DNA of 64,000 nt from Gyromitra esculenta (Eukaryota; Ascomycota; Pezizomycetes; Pezizales; Discinaceae): positions 1,302,001 to 1,366,000 of the forward strand of contig JBCAML010000008.1 in assembly GCA_038503075.1 (NCBI GenBank). The letters are read 5' to 3'. The number at the start of each line of letters is the position of its first letter. The first letter of the stretch is position 1. A program made the position numbers and the translations under genes. This document shows positions 11,201 through 22,494 of the stretch, in pieces. The notes below the pieces were generated by a model that saw only the letters and a program-made list of their open reading frames with translations, did not search any database and was not told the origin of the DNA.

Positions 11201-13021
11201 ATATTGCCTAAGTACTCGGATTCCGCCACGACCATTGCTCTTACTAATGGCATACACAATGTACTGGTGGGACGCCGCAATTAGGTTACGATCGAGCTGG
11301 TCGAAGGTTCGAGGCATACGAGCAATATCCGAAATCTTCGAGGTAGGGAACTTGAGGTGATGAACGGCGGATGGAATAATAGTGATCGAAGAGAAGGGCT
11401 TCATGGGGAAATTGTAAACAACAACAGGTGTCTCCCCAGATGCTGTTTCAGAAGCCGACTCGTAATCGTCCTCTTCGTCCTCTGCCCCAGCTTTAGGGGC
11501 TGGGAGGGCTTCGATCCCTTGTTCTGCCGAACGTTTGATAACGGGAGATTTTGCGAGTTCCTCAAGTCCCAGAGATTGCAGAGAAGGCTTAGCCGGAACA
11601 GTCTGCTCTTCAGCAGGGATTACCGATCTATCTTGCAAGATTTGTTGGTTTGACTCCTTATTTGCATTCTGCGGAAGCTCTTCTTCTTTTCGTAAGGCTT
11701 GCTCCAAACTCGCTGCATTCTTTGCAGCATCGGCTTCAATTGCAGCATCAGGTAGTGCCTCGCCAGCCACGGGGGAGGGTGCGGAGGAAAACGGCAATGG
11801 AATATTCTCAGCCTTAACTTCCTTTAACCCTGAAGCACTCTTTTTCCCACTAGGAGCAGGCGTTGAACCTCTTGGAGTTCGATTACGAGGACTGGTGGCA
11901 TGCAACTGTTCAAATGGGTTGACATAGGTGAACAAACCTTTACTCGGGTTAGGGGTAGAGAATGGCATTGAGTGTACTTGAGGTGGGGGAGGGGATTTTG
12001 GAGGTGCAATTGGAGGAACAGACGAGGGACGGCCATCTGGGGCCGGTGATCTCGTCGTTGCAAACCTAGTGTTTGGCGAAGGACGACCATTCATAGTTGC
12101 AGGAAGCTCCTTAATAGGCTCGCTGGGTCCATCCATCGTCTGATTTAAAGTGGATTGAGATGGTAGATCGTCTTGAGAAGGCTTTGGGCGCCCAAGGAGT
12201 TGGAGAACAAGATCTTGAGGGTTCACGGGTCCTGGAGTGGATTCTCTAACAGGTCGCGAGGGTTGCATCTCTGGAGGCAGTTGATCTTGACGGAAGTTTG
12301 GACTGTTAGCCGGCTCTGTTGAAGAACGCTTCAACAAAGATGCTACTAAATCGGATGCGGACAGTTGGCGATTGTGCGCCGGCTGTTGATGAGAGACAGG
12401 TGGCGGAGATACTACTGTGGGCCGAGGAGGTGGTGGAGTAGTGAGTGGCTGTTGCAGAACCTCGGCAACAGGTGCCGTTGGGACAGCTTGAGAGAACTTC
12501 AAAAGCTGCAAGAGGCTAGCCGTTCTAGTCGAGTTTGAGCCTTCGACTGAAGGGGACATAGGGTTTGCATAGGGTGGGAGAATATGTTGTGGAAATGATT
12601 GAGGAGACTGGGTATTACTATGGTTATCTGATGACACTTGGGACATTGAATATGCACGCTGGGGTGGAGGTGGAGGTGGTGGAGGTTGTTGCTGTTGCTG
12701 CTGCTGTTGGTGTTGGGGCGATTGCTGATAGGTGGGCATGCCAGGTGGTGATTGGTGCTGAGCAGGAATATTACTAGCTAGCTCATTTTGGTGATGGTAT
12801 TGCTGGGTAGAAGATAGAGGAGGCAAATGGAGAGGGGGTAGAGGAGGAGGGTATATCCCATGAACTTGCTGCTGCTGCTGCTGTTGAAGTGGCGATGGTT
12901 GTTGCTGCTGCTGAATTTGTTGCTGCTGCTGATTGTTCAAGGGTACCTCACCATGCTGAGGGCTCATAGTGGCCTGACGCCTGAGACGATCAAGCAAACC
13001 TTCAAAACTTTCAGAAGACAT
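8223..13021 (-). CDS. EDC4: Enhancer of mRNA decapping 4 (EDC4/Ge-1) scaffold
   Basis: Four exons in 5' to 3' order: 13021-9517, 9467-8704, 8641-8450, 8387-8223; 1541 aa. EDC4/Ge-1 (Varicose in plants) is a cytoplasmic P-body scaffold that links Dcp1/Dcp2 and promotes decapping. The N-terminal 500 residues are disordered, with Gln tracts (about 31-57 and 105-112) and Pro-rich stretches. A WD40 region follows at about 530-960 (VVVYNFPMKPFSSITIIPS to AKGQLMSLDIL). After a low-complexity linker comes the Ge-1 C-terminal helical domain (LYRRFDDDRRVQQAAGDAKQ and FDEVVVRYRYDFLPNLSQL). The three introns (49, 62 and 62 nt) are clean; the first has a perfect AACTAAC branch site. Leu-rich short helices recur in the disordered part (see findings). 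Identification rests on domain order and the C-terminal blocks. Confidence 0.93.
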
Positions 13022-15554
13022 TTTCGTAAAATTGTCTTATTGTTTATTATTTTTGTCTGATGATATATATGATGAGAATAAGACGTTTTTGCAGGGTTTC
13101 GAGAGTATGATGTAAGACGATTAGGGAAGAAACGGAACGGTGCGATGAGCAGCGAGATGATGGGGGGATGGATGAATGATGAAGGAACGGCGGGTATGCC
13201 GTGATGTGTTGGCCGGGGGCTCTGTGCAGGAGGGTAAGAGAGGTGTTTGTGGAGGGCAGGAGACAAGAGCAGTGAGAGATTTACATAGACGTTTGGTGTG
13301 TGTGATTCGTGGTGGTTGGCCTGGCTGTGGCAGGCTTGGCGTATGCAGTCTTTTTAACTGCCAGTGTTACATTAGCCAAGTCATTGCGTGGGTGGCCTGT
13401 ATGCGGGCGATGGCGGCAACAGCAAGAGATCGTAAAAGTAAACCTGGGGTTTGACACAAAGACCTTGTCTAGAGTCCTCAAAACCCTAAACCACTGGGGA
13501 GTGACTGTAACAGCTTCACTTATTATCCACCCATCCAAATTCAGCTAGTCTCCGCAATCGCATTCACGCAATATAAATCTACTAGTACATTTGCATCCAA
13601 TAAGTCCCTGCGGTTTGTGAAGTACCGCAATACAACCAGGCGATGACAAACCTTCTTTAGAAATAAAGTAGAATTTTATTCTACATTTATTACTACTTAA
13701 ATAAATCGCATATGTACATATGTAGTTAACTGTCTTATATTTTTTCTTTCCATCGAATATCAAATACCTTACACGTAGTATTTGGTGAAATTCGTTTTAG
13801 CGCTAGTAGGTGAGACATGCATATAATCTGTCAATACTCTACGTTTATGATGCCGTTGGGGGGCTTTTGACAGAAAATCATGAAAAGTCAACATGTTCTA
13901 TGCGTGTTTTACCTGCCTACTAGCGCCGGAACGAATTTCACCAAATACTATGGTATTTTGATTGATTTCTGCCCATTAATCTCAAGCCCGTTGTGTCATG
14001 GTACTTCAAAAACTACAGGGTCTTGTTGGATGCAACTGTACATACTTTGAACGTCACTACACATAGCCCCACGAAATTAACGGCAGCACAACGGATTTCT
14101 CTCATTACCCGAAAACGATGAAGTGTTGGTATTGTGATAAGCCGAATAGCTGGTATCGACTTTCATCCAACCTATGATAGGCAGTTGATCCAAGATGACC
14201 CAAGTGCTAAGTTCACAGATCTATGTAAATTTATATATTCATGTGGATACCTATGGGGAAGTATTCTTATTTAATATTCTTGTCTTATATCGCGTGCATT
14301 TCTGCCGATTTTTCGAATAAACTTCGTTCCCGCGCCCAAAATTCTCACAGCCATTGCCAATGGACACATGTACAGTCACGTTCGCGAGATCCTGGCGCCC
14401 TACTGATTGTTGGTAATAGACTGAATAGCTTCGAATCGAACTGGGAAACAGTAATTCAGAAATGTGGGGAACTATGAAGCTCCTCAGATGCTGAATAGCG
14501 TCTAACTACCTCACATAACTACATGTAGAAGGCAGTTAGATAAGTCGTTAGATGTTATCTAGAATCTCAGTATTTCCATAGTTTTCCTTCCTTTTTTTTA
14601 TTTACTGTTCTCTAACTCAGTCTACAATTGCAACCACGTGTATTTGGTCTACCATCAACAAGCTGTAGGGTGCCAGGATTTTGCGAACGCGACCGTAAGT
14701 GAAGTTTTTTTTATGCATATGCATATGTATGGATGTAGATTTATTACGTCACGAACTCTTCGTGGTAGACGATGTATGTACAGTACGCAGGGTTGTGCAA
14801 GGTTGAAAAAAAGTCTCCCTTACAACTGACCCCTTTTTAGTGCCGTGGCTACATATCGATATCTACACCAGTAAAGATAGCCTACTTCAAATATTGGCCA
14901 TGGTGTAGCATTGAGTGCTTTCCCGTGGGTCTAAATTTATATTCTAAATCAATCTATTAGATATGATGGTGATCGGATGTCCGTAATTTCATGCCAAAAC
15001 TTTTGAATTCTCAGAACCGCCTAGAGAGTGATTATCCCAAGAATATGTCGAACAGTGTATAATCACCAGTTGATCGCTTGAGAGCAGGTTTCCTAGTAGA
15101 TCGAAAGCAAAAAGGACAAGTTAGTTACTGACTAGGACATTTAAATGAGATCTTTGGTTTAGAAGGCCTGTCAGAATTTCATATCTAGAAAGCTTGCAGG
15201 GTGCTGTCTATTCATAATTAAGTCACAGATTCCTGTTTTACTCTTTAGAGTAGCATCTAGGCTTATGGGAAGGCATTGGTTATAAACACTTGACTACCCG
15301 CCATGTCAAATGCATATTCTTAAAGTCAACCCACTCAATCACACTAGCGTGCTTAACAGCGAATAAAAACCATCAGCGATATTAAATCCATATTTCTCTA
15401 AAGGAAAGAACGCTGACTATACACCGAACTTTTCTAGGAGTATAATACTAGTCAAATAGGAATAGGAGTACGAATATCTCCACATAAGAAATGGTAGTCA
15501 GAATAAGAAAGAAAGAAAGAAGGCTACCAACTGCCCAAAATAAATTTCCATACA
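13022..15554. other. Intergenic tract with a TA-flanked MITE and CTACATGTAG palindrome
   Basis: 2.5 kb between the 5' end of EDC4 and the 3' end of the WLM gene. The first 300 bases are the probable EDC4 promoter and leader. The rest is AT-rich, with no frame that resembles a protein. It contains the inverted-repeat element at 13778-13948 and one CTACATGTAG palindrome at 14519-14528. Confidence 0.5.
13778..13948. mobile_element. MITE-like element 1, TA-flanked terminal inverted repeats
   Basis: The left end reads GTATTTGGTGAAATTCG and the right end CGAATTTCACCAAATAC, a perfect 17-bp terminal inverted repeat. The arms continue imperfectly for about 40 bp (GCGCTAGTAGG opposite CCTACTAGCGC). 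Both ends are flanked directly by TA (13776-13777 and 13949-13950), the target duplication of Tc1/mariner-superfamily elements. At 171 bp with no coding capacity it is a non-autonomous MITE-like element. No autonomous relative is visible in the window. Confidence 0.8.
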
Positions 15555-16310
15555 CTATCTGCCCGACGAACTCGAAGAAACAGCGTTTAATCTTTTCATC
15601 CTTTCCTCTGCTGCTCGTGCCATGATCTCTCTTCGGGTAAGCTCCTGTCCAACAGGCTTTTCTGCACCTGTCGCTGTGCTCTTTGTCGAGCCACCACCAC
15701 CGAGCTTGAACGATCCGCCTTGCCATCCGGCATCATCGACCTTCTGTTCTTGTTCTGGCGGGTTGTAGAAGACTTGGTTCGTCAGGGCTCTACCACCAGT
15801 AGTCCAGTCACCTTCTTCACATTCCTTCTCAAGCTGATCTAAGTTATAAATTAGTTTACCTTCTAAAATATGGAGCACAAGAGAGAAACGAGACGTACTC
15901 GTTAACTCCCAAAAATTGCGGTCGTGGTCTGAAAATTCGATGTGACTAAGTTCGTGCATCAAAGTCTTCCGAACCGTCTTATAATCTCGCCACCCATCAT
16001 ACCAATCCGTCCTCAGCCTGACCTCGATAATCTCTCCCTTATTTCGATTTAGTCCCAGAATTTTGACTTCACGTGTCGTATTTCCTAGAGGTTCCATTTC
16101 CAAAAGCAAACCCACAGAGTATTTATGTTTTCGCATAACCTTTTTGACGCCGGGATCGTCGCGCAAACGTTCAAGGAACTTCATCGACCGTTCATGGTTA
16201 GGGATGTGTTGGAGTACGCGCAGATTCGCAAAAGTATAGAGAGCTTCTTCGGATTTTTTCTTCCAGTCGCTGGAGGCTGTTGGTTTTGCGGGCTTTATGG
16301 GGCCAGACAT
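15555..16310 (-). CDS. WLM-domain zinc metalloprotease (Wss1/SprT-like)
   Basis: Two exons, 16310-15899 and 15838-15555; 231 aa. The WLM domain fills about residues 20-165, with the zinc-metalloprotease motif HELSHIEFSDHD (His119, Glu120, His123, His129), FLERLRDDPGV and VRLRTDW before it, and QLEKECEEGDW after it. Family members such as Wss1 cleave DNA-protein crosslinks and SUMO-linked proteins in the nucleus. This one is short and shows no SUMO-like or ubiquitin-like domain. The 60-nt intron (15839-15898) has a GTACGT donor and AACTAAT branch site. It contains no stop and is a multiple of three, so an unspliced reading would add 20 residues inside the conserved FWELTNQLEKE block; the spliced form matches the family. 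The C-terminal 60 residues are Gly/Ser-rich followed by a basic helix. Confidence 0.9.
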   Translation of the reverse strand: MSGPIKPAKPTASSDWKKKSEEALYTFANLRVLQHIPNHERSMKFLERLRDDPGVKKVMRKHKYSVGLLLEMEPLGNTTREVKILGLNRNKGEIIEVRLRTDWYDGWRDYKTVRKTLMHELSHIEFSDHDRNFWELTSTSRFSLVLHILEGKLIYNLDQLEKECEEGDWTTGGRALTNQVFYNPPEQEQKVDDAGWQGGSFKLGGGGSTKSTATGAEKPVGQELTRREIMARAAEERMKRLNAVSSSSSGR

Positions 16311-17125
16311 AACACAGTTTCTGGAATGGTATCGAAAAAACTGTGAGGTTGGTTTGCGAGAGGCTCAAGTTGGGCGTGGTGAAATAGAGTTTGAAATAAA
16401 GATGAGGTGGCCGAAGGGATGGTAGAGAAAGTGGTTCAGATAGTGCGGGGATAGGATATATATGCGCTCGGAGTCAGAGCTCAAGCTCGGACACCTTCTG
16501 TGAACTTCGTCGGAGCTCCAGAGGTTATTTTACTAATCCAGCCGATTCGTCATCACCAGTGCTCCCCGAGCCCCCGGAAAAAAGCTAATCCGACTGTCAA
16601 TAAGATCTCGGATCTATCGCCCGGTACCGCTTTCGTTAACTTTATTCTGTGGGCTCTTCATTGTTTTCCGGGTACCAAAAGCGATCGATGTCGCTAATCG
16701 GTTAGCCAGGCACTTGAATCAATATTGTTGTGAGGATAGGAATCTGCGAAATGGGGAGAAAAATAAAAATAAAAATAATTCAATGAGGAACCGGGCCCTG
16801 GTCCCTTGTCTCTTTCGCTCTTTCACTACAACACAAAGAAGAGGGTGTCTCACCACTGAACCACAGAAACTCTGATGTATACAGTATGTTCTTCAAAAAA
16901 AAAAAAAAAACATGTAATTACGTACGCGTACCAGCAGCCAGAAAAACAACTATTGGCCTAAAAATCGATAGATCCCAGAAAAAGCTGCATGTAATTACTC
17001 GTATTATCAAGCAGCACAAGCGAATCTTTAGTGCTATAATAATCCATCCGTATTACGACTGATACTATTCTTATTCTTAGAATCCGTGATCATACATTTC
17101 TTTCTATCTATTACCCTCGTCCAAA
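16311..17125. other. Intergenic region between two minus-strand genes
   Basis: 815 bases. It likely holds the WLM promoter and the 3' end of the SPATA20-like gene. A 16-nt poly-A run lies near 16895. No gene is seen. Confidence 0.4.
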
Positions 17126-20100
17126 TTAACCTAGCTCCTCGAGCACACTCTCAATATCACTCATATCAAATGCATCCAAACACTTCGTCCCCTCGCACAC
17201 TTGTACGACTGGCTTCCCGCCCTCCCTGGTCGCTATTTTCAACAGCTCTTTGTACAATGGATTTCTATTCAACAGCCACTCCAACAGCTCATTCTTCGCA
17301 GGATCAAGTTGCACAAGTGTTGTGTTCGTCAACAATTTCAACCTGAGTTTTTGAAGATGCATTGCGATAGTTGGATCCGCTGGGTCCCCAGCAAGGACCA
17401 CGGAACGCATGCCGAGATTTGAGGCGACGATTGATGGCATTAGTGAAGAGAAAAGAAACGGGTGTTGGAGCAATTCCGTTGAAAATGCGGAACAGGTTTT
17501 GTGCCCGTATTCCTCGAGCCTTGAATCTCCAAGAATTGTTGCAAGGCGGAAGAGATTATTCGCCGAGATGCCATTTGTGGATGGTTCTTGCGAATCGAGT
17601 CCTATGAACAAGAAATATCGTATCAGAATACCACTTTCTATAACTCAAAGGGCAGAGATTCTGTGATCCCGCACCATCTTTAAGTCTCAGAATCAAATCC
17701 GATGCATCCGCTGCGGTGGAAAAGAATCCCCCATTCTCTTGGTCCCAAAAAAGCTCGATCTGCTTCTGCTGTAGCTGGTCCGCCCACTGCAGGAAATTCA
17801 CGTCAAAATTTGCCTCATACCTAGTTAAGCAAAATGGTTAGCTAATTACTTATACGCGGATGATCGTTGGCATATACAGATGTAGCAGCCCTGAAATCAA
17901 GAACGCATAATCGTCAGCAAAACCTGGTGTCTCCCCCGGACCCTCTCTGTAAACCCTCTTCAAAACTCCTGTTTTCTCATCATAAAGATTCTTCCTAATG
18001 AATGCCACCGCTTCTTCAGCGTTCTTTACACAAGTCTTAGCACGCACTGGATCCACCTCTCCCAATATAGCGGCTGCTTTCGCTAATCCGGTAATTGCAA
18101 GCCCGTTCCAACTCGTAATAATTTTATCATCAAGATTTGGCCTTGGCCTTTCCCTCAAGCGGTGGGTAAGAAGCTTCTCGCGGGCGCTTTCGATTATACT
18201 AGCTATCTTTTTTGCACTCATCCCATACATCTGGCTGAGCTTCTCGACACTTGAAACGACGGATAGTACGTTCTGCGCAATGAATTCATCATGTGGGTCT
18301 TGTGCGGGATCCACATTACCATCACGGTGGACGTTCCAGTAGCGGGCACATATTGAGGCTTCTTGCTCTCCAAGGATCATGTCGAATTCTTTACGGGTCC
18401 AAACATAGAACGCTCCCTCTGTGTGGGAAAAATCAGGCATCGCGGCTTCACGGCTTTTGGTAGGAAAAAAGATACTAACCTCGTGTCTCGGTGTCTGCTT
18501 TTCTGCAAAGCGAATCTGCATCTTCTGAGGAGAAAAAGCCGCCTTGAGGGTTCTTTAAGGCATCAAGACAAATGTAGTCCACGATGTCTTTAGCAGCTTC
18601 AAGCAGATTTTGAGAGCCTGTCACCAGCCAGGCATCAAGGTAGATGCTTAAAAGCTGAGCTTGGTCGTAGAGCATCTTCTCAAAATGAGGTAAACCCCAA
18701 TCTCCAGTTACAGAGTACCGAGAAAACCCGTGGCCTATGTGGTCATGTATTCCACCACTTGCCATTTTCTTTAAGGGCTTGTCAGTATATGTGCTTTTCC
18801 AGAGTCAAGCAAAATGTAGCCATACCTCAAGTGTTGTGATCACCATCGACTTTGCGTGCTTACATTCCATCTCACCAACAATATCCTGCACGGTAGCTGG
18901 GAACGTTCCTAGCCGTAGAAGAAATGCCAAATTTACAGGGGTAGGGAATTTCGGTAAGCTTCCAAATCCACCGTGCAGTAGGTCATAGCGGGCCATGAAG
19001 TGCTGATAAGCTTCTTCCAACAAATCTAGTTCAAGACCTTCACCTTCACCACCTTTCATACCTTCATCTGTAAAGTCTTTCAACTCTTTCAAGATATCGG
19101 TGGCGGATGCGAGGCATCGGTCTTGTTGGTCTTTCCACACCTTTACTATCTTGTCCAATACTCCCAAGAAACCAAGTTGATCCTTCACTCCACCTACAGC
19201 GTGCGGGCCTGGCCAGTATGTCCCGCCAAACATAGGCTGCAAGTCAGGTGTGAGGAAAACGTTGAGAGGCCAACCACTAAGCAATTTAAATAATAATTAG
19301 ATCTTCCATTTTCGGCACTTGGGATAAGAGAGAGAAAGGGGATCCTAACCCTGATCCAGTAGTAGCTTGTACCTAACTATAGGTTAGCATATTCTGTGAG
19401 AAAACAAGGATAATTATCCCATACAAAGTTCATGTAGATACGGTCGATGTCTGGTCTCTCTTCCCTATTTGTAAAATGTCAGATTCTCTTCGGGGCGCCA
19501 AGTATAGTGAGCGGGGATGTACCGATCAATTTTGATAGGAATGAAGTTCTCGTTAAGGATGCGGGCGACCTCCTCGTTTTCGAAGCTTTCTCGTTCCATA
19601 ACCTACATATAATTTAAAAGTTGTTTGATAATCTTTCATTTCCACTTAATTCCACTCTACTTATCATAATAGTACTACTTACATGGCACCCTATTTTTCC
19701 AATGGTATGTCATTGTCAGCCTTGCCTTCGACTTTAACTTCACATGTCTGATTTTCTTATGAGGTTTTAGAATTTTGCATTGCGTATCTGCTACTTACAG
19801 TGACAAGCTGCATACCCGATACTGACAAACACGATTTTGTTGTGCTTCTTTGCGAGAGCCAAAGTCTCTTCTGTCCACAGCTGCCAGCGAACCCGGTTAT
19901 TCGCATGGCCACGAACCTATACCTGTCAGCTCCTCTTTCCTATAAAAGAGGCGAGAAACCCATACATAGGGACTCCGGCTCTCGAAGAGTTGACCTGGCT
20001 TAAGCACCAGTCGATCCTTATCAGCGGGCGGTGGTGACGAATCTTGATCTACAACTCCCTTCGATCCAGCTCCCTGACCTACACCAGTTGAAATAGGTGT

Positions 20101-20139
20101 CGGAAGAGCTACTGCCTTCGTTTTTCCCGCTGAAGTCAT
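17126..20139 (-). CDS. SPATA20/YyaL-like protein: thioredoxin-like domain plus six-hairpin (alpha/alpha) domain
   Basis: Eleven exons in 5' to 3' order: 20139-19966, 19916-19799, 19690-19683, 19602-19523, 19464-19425, 19372-19350, 19276-18826, 18768-18480, 18418-17878, 17820-17675, 17601-17126; 781 aa. Every junction keeps frame and family sequence. The N-terminal DUF255 thioredoxin-like domain carries RSPYVRGHANN, the redox-type motif [27 protein letters not shown] and [19 protein letters not shown]. The glycosidase-like helical domain follows ([54 protein letters not shown]). The molecular function of the family is unsettled; a redox or carbohydrate-related role has been proposed. Very short exons (8 and 23 nt) surround the active site. 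No signal peptide is evident, so it is probably cytosolic or mitochondrial. Confidence 0.92.
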
Positions 20140-22494
20140 TTTCCACTCGAGAAGTTGGGTTTTTTAATAATAAAAAGATGGGATGAAAAAAAAGTGTTGG
20201 CTTCTTAAAAAACGACTGTTTCAAATTCTACGGCGATAAGGATAAGCCCCTCGATAACGCGTTTAACGGGGAAAAACACCCCCGCGGAATGGAGATGATG
20301 GCTAATAACCCGGTCGGATGTGATAGAATAGGAGTCCTCTTTAACCAGGTAAGTCAATGCAGGTAGAGATGGACGTTCTAGAAAGATGCACAGCTAAGAG
20401 AAGGGTGGGGGAGAAAAGGGATAAAAGACAATGCAGGATGATGAGATGAAGGCTGAGCGAGAAGAGGGGCTCTTAGTGCAGGCTAGCCTGGTATTAAGAA
20501 CTTATTCTCAGATGGCGATGCACGGGGGACACGCTTGCGCCGTAGGCCCATAATTCGGAATAGCTTTGAGCTCTTGCATAATCGATGCATGTGGAGGCGG
20601 GTGTAACCTCCGTATCTGACAGGGAAGGCGAATTCTCGGCATACCGATAACAGATACATCATATACTTTCGAGGTTTTCACTACAAAAAGCCAATAGCAA
20701 CCTGCAGTTTTAAGGGCAAATTGCTTGTTAGATTTGCCCAATCATTAGCTATTCAGCACAGATTATCAAGTACCCAAATTAGATGAATTCAAATCTTTAT
20801 CTCACCTCCTGTTCAATTACAACCCAGCCTAATTTTCTCCATCCCTAGCCATCCACATCGTCCACTCGGGAAATCGCAAAAAAATTTATCTTAGTCGGTA
20901 GCTGGCTTTGGCCGTAAAGTCTATGAATAATCTCTTAGAGGAGATATATGTATGCGCATAAAAAGACCTCTCGATCTCACTCGCTCCCAAAGGCCGTAGA
21001 AACTATGAACTCTAATACCTCTTCAAAAACATATTCCACATCATACGCTCTCCAAATACATTCACTCTCAAACCCTGAGGGGAAAAATAAAAACCAATTT
21101 CAATACAAGAAGCAAACTCAGAAAGTTGCACACCAGTCACAAGGCATGCTCAGTCATTATACCAATATCCCAAAAATCACCATTATATACGTAGGCCTGC
21201 AGCCCTTGCCTCTCTATCCACTCATCCATAAAACAGATATTAGAATATCCTGCTGAATTCAACCCCCCCCTATTGACATACCGAACTATAGCGGTGGCAG
21301 AAACTTATATCCTTACATAAACAACCCCCTCCACTTTATTAGACGCTCTTCAAAGCTAAAAACCAACAGTGTAAAAAACAAGAGCGGAATACATATATAA
21401 CAAACCACAAATCTACTTCATAGTTTACTCCGCGATCAACCTCGTCACTACAAGAGTCGGTTGTACAAATATAGGCTGCCCCAGATTATTCCGGTCGAGG
21501 ACGCTGAAAATGCCCTAGTTACATGTAATGGGATTTCAATTAAATCGTCTTTCTCAGTTGTCTGTCAGCTACCAAGATATATATTTAATCTATGCTTCAG
21601 ATACGTTATTCAGTGCTAGTTTGTAAGTTAGATATATATGGGTTTACGAAAACCGTCTAAGAATCCTTTTGTTGGGTATATTATAATTATATCTATAGGC
21701 TTCCTGGATTCGCGTTCTCCGACGGGATACCGGTTCGGCTAGAAGCTTTAGCTACTATGGGGGTTGCTCAGGCCGATCTATTTGGCGTCCGAAGAACCCC
21801 TATAGCCCGGTTTATATGGCTTTATAGGGAATATATATACAGGGGCTTGTTGCCCATGCTTGGTTTTCATTCCCTTCTCTCTTCTCCATCACATAGTGCA
21901 GATACTCGAACCTATTCATTACTCTCAGCACCTTTGCTAGAAACTATACGAGTGGTATTCTATGTTTAATTTGCTGTAGCCTGAAAATAGATCATACACC
22001 TCTATAAAAAAATAGATTGGCTTAAAGGTTGCATGTATCTGTGTTATAAAGAAGATCTATTCCATAAAGAGGAAAGCCAGATCTAGTTTTAAGCGTTTCT
22101 ATGAGCGGTATCCCGTATAAAATAATACTACAATGCTAAGAACTACCTCGTCCTTCACTTTATACCCTAAGGCTTAATTTTATACTTTAAATATAGTCAG
22201 ATTAAATCTTTATTACAAGATCTAAGATCCCCCCCTTTACTCTAGTGACATAGTTGCCTGTATGCTATCCTACCACCATGTCCATGATCTTAAATTGAAT
22301 AAACGACAGGATATATTCAAAAAAAACCTCCCACGTCTAACATCCTAAATCTTACAGCTCGTCGGTAAATGCTATAAATGACATGGCCCAGTAGAAGCTA
22401 CAACGCTTTTTCTTTCACCCACCAACTCACCGTTCATGGTCCAGTCATACACTCTCACTCGATTTTTCGTCTGGGACGTAGCGAGGTAGGTTGT
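20140..22494. other. Intergenic AT-rich tract, possible decayed repeat
   Basis: 2.35 kb between the 5' end of the SPATA20-like gene and the 3' end of the peroxisomal carrier. The part from about 21250 to 22350 is rich in TA steps (TATATA, CTATA, TTATA) with scattered GC-rich islands such as 21715-21830. This is compatible with a transposon relic altered by RIP-type C-to-T mutation. No intact frame or terminal repeat was found. One TACATGTA lies at 21520-21527. Confidence 0.4.

Noticed and set aside
12565..13060. Plus-strand frames opposite EDC4, including Leu- and Val-rich poly-residue proteins
   Set aside because: They are the antisense reading of CAG/CAA glutamine and CCN proline codons of EDC4; no independent coding signal.
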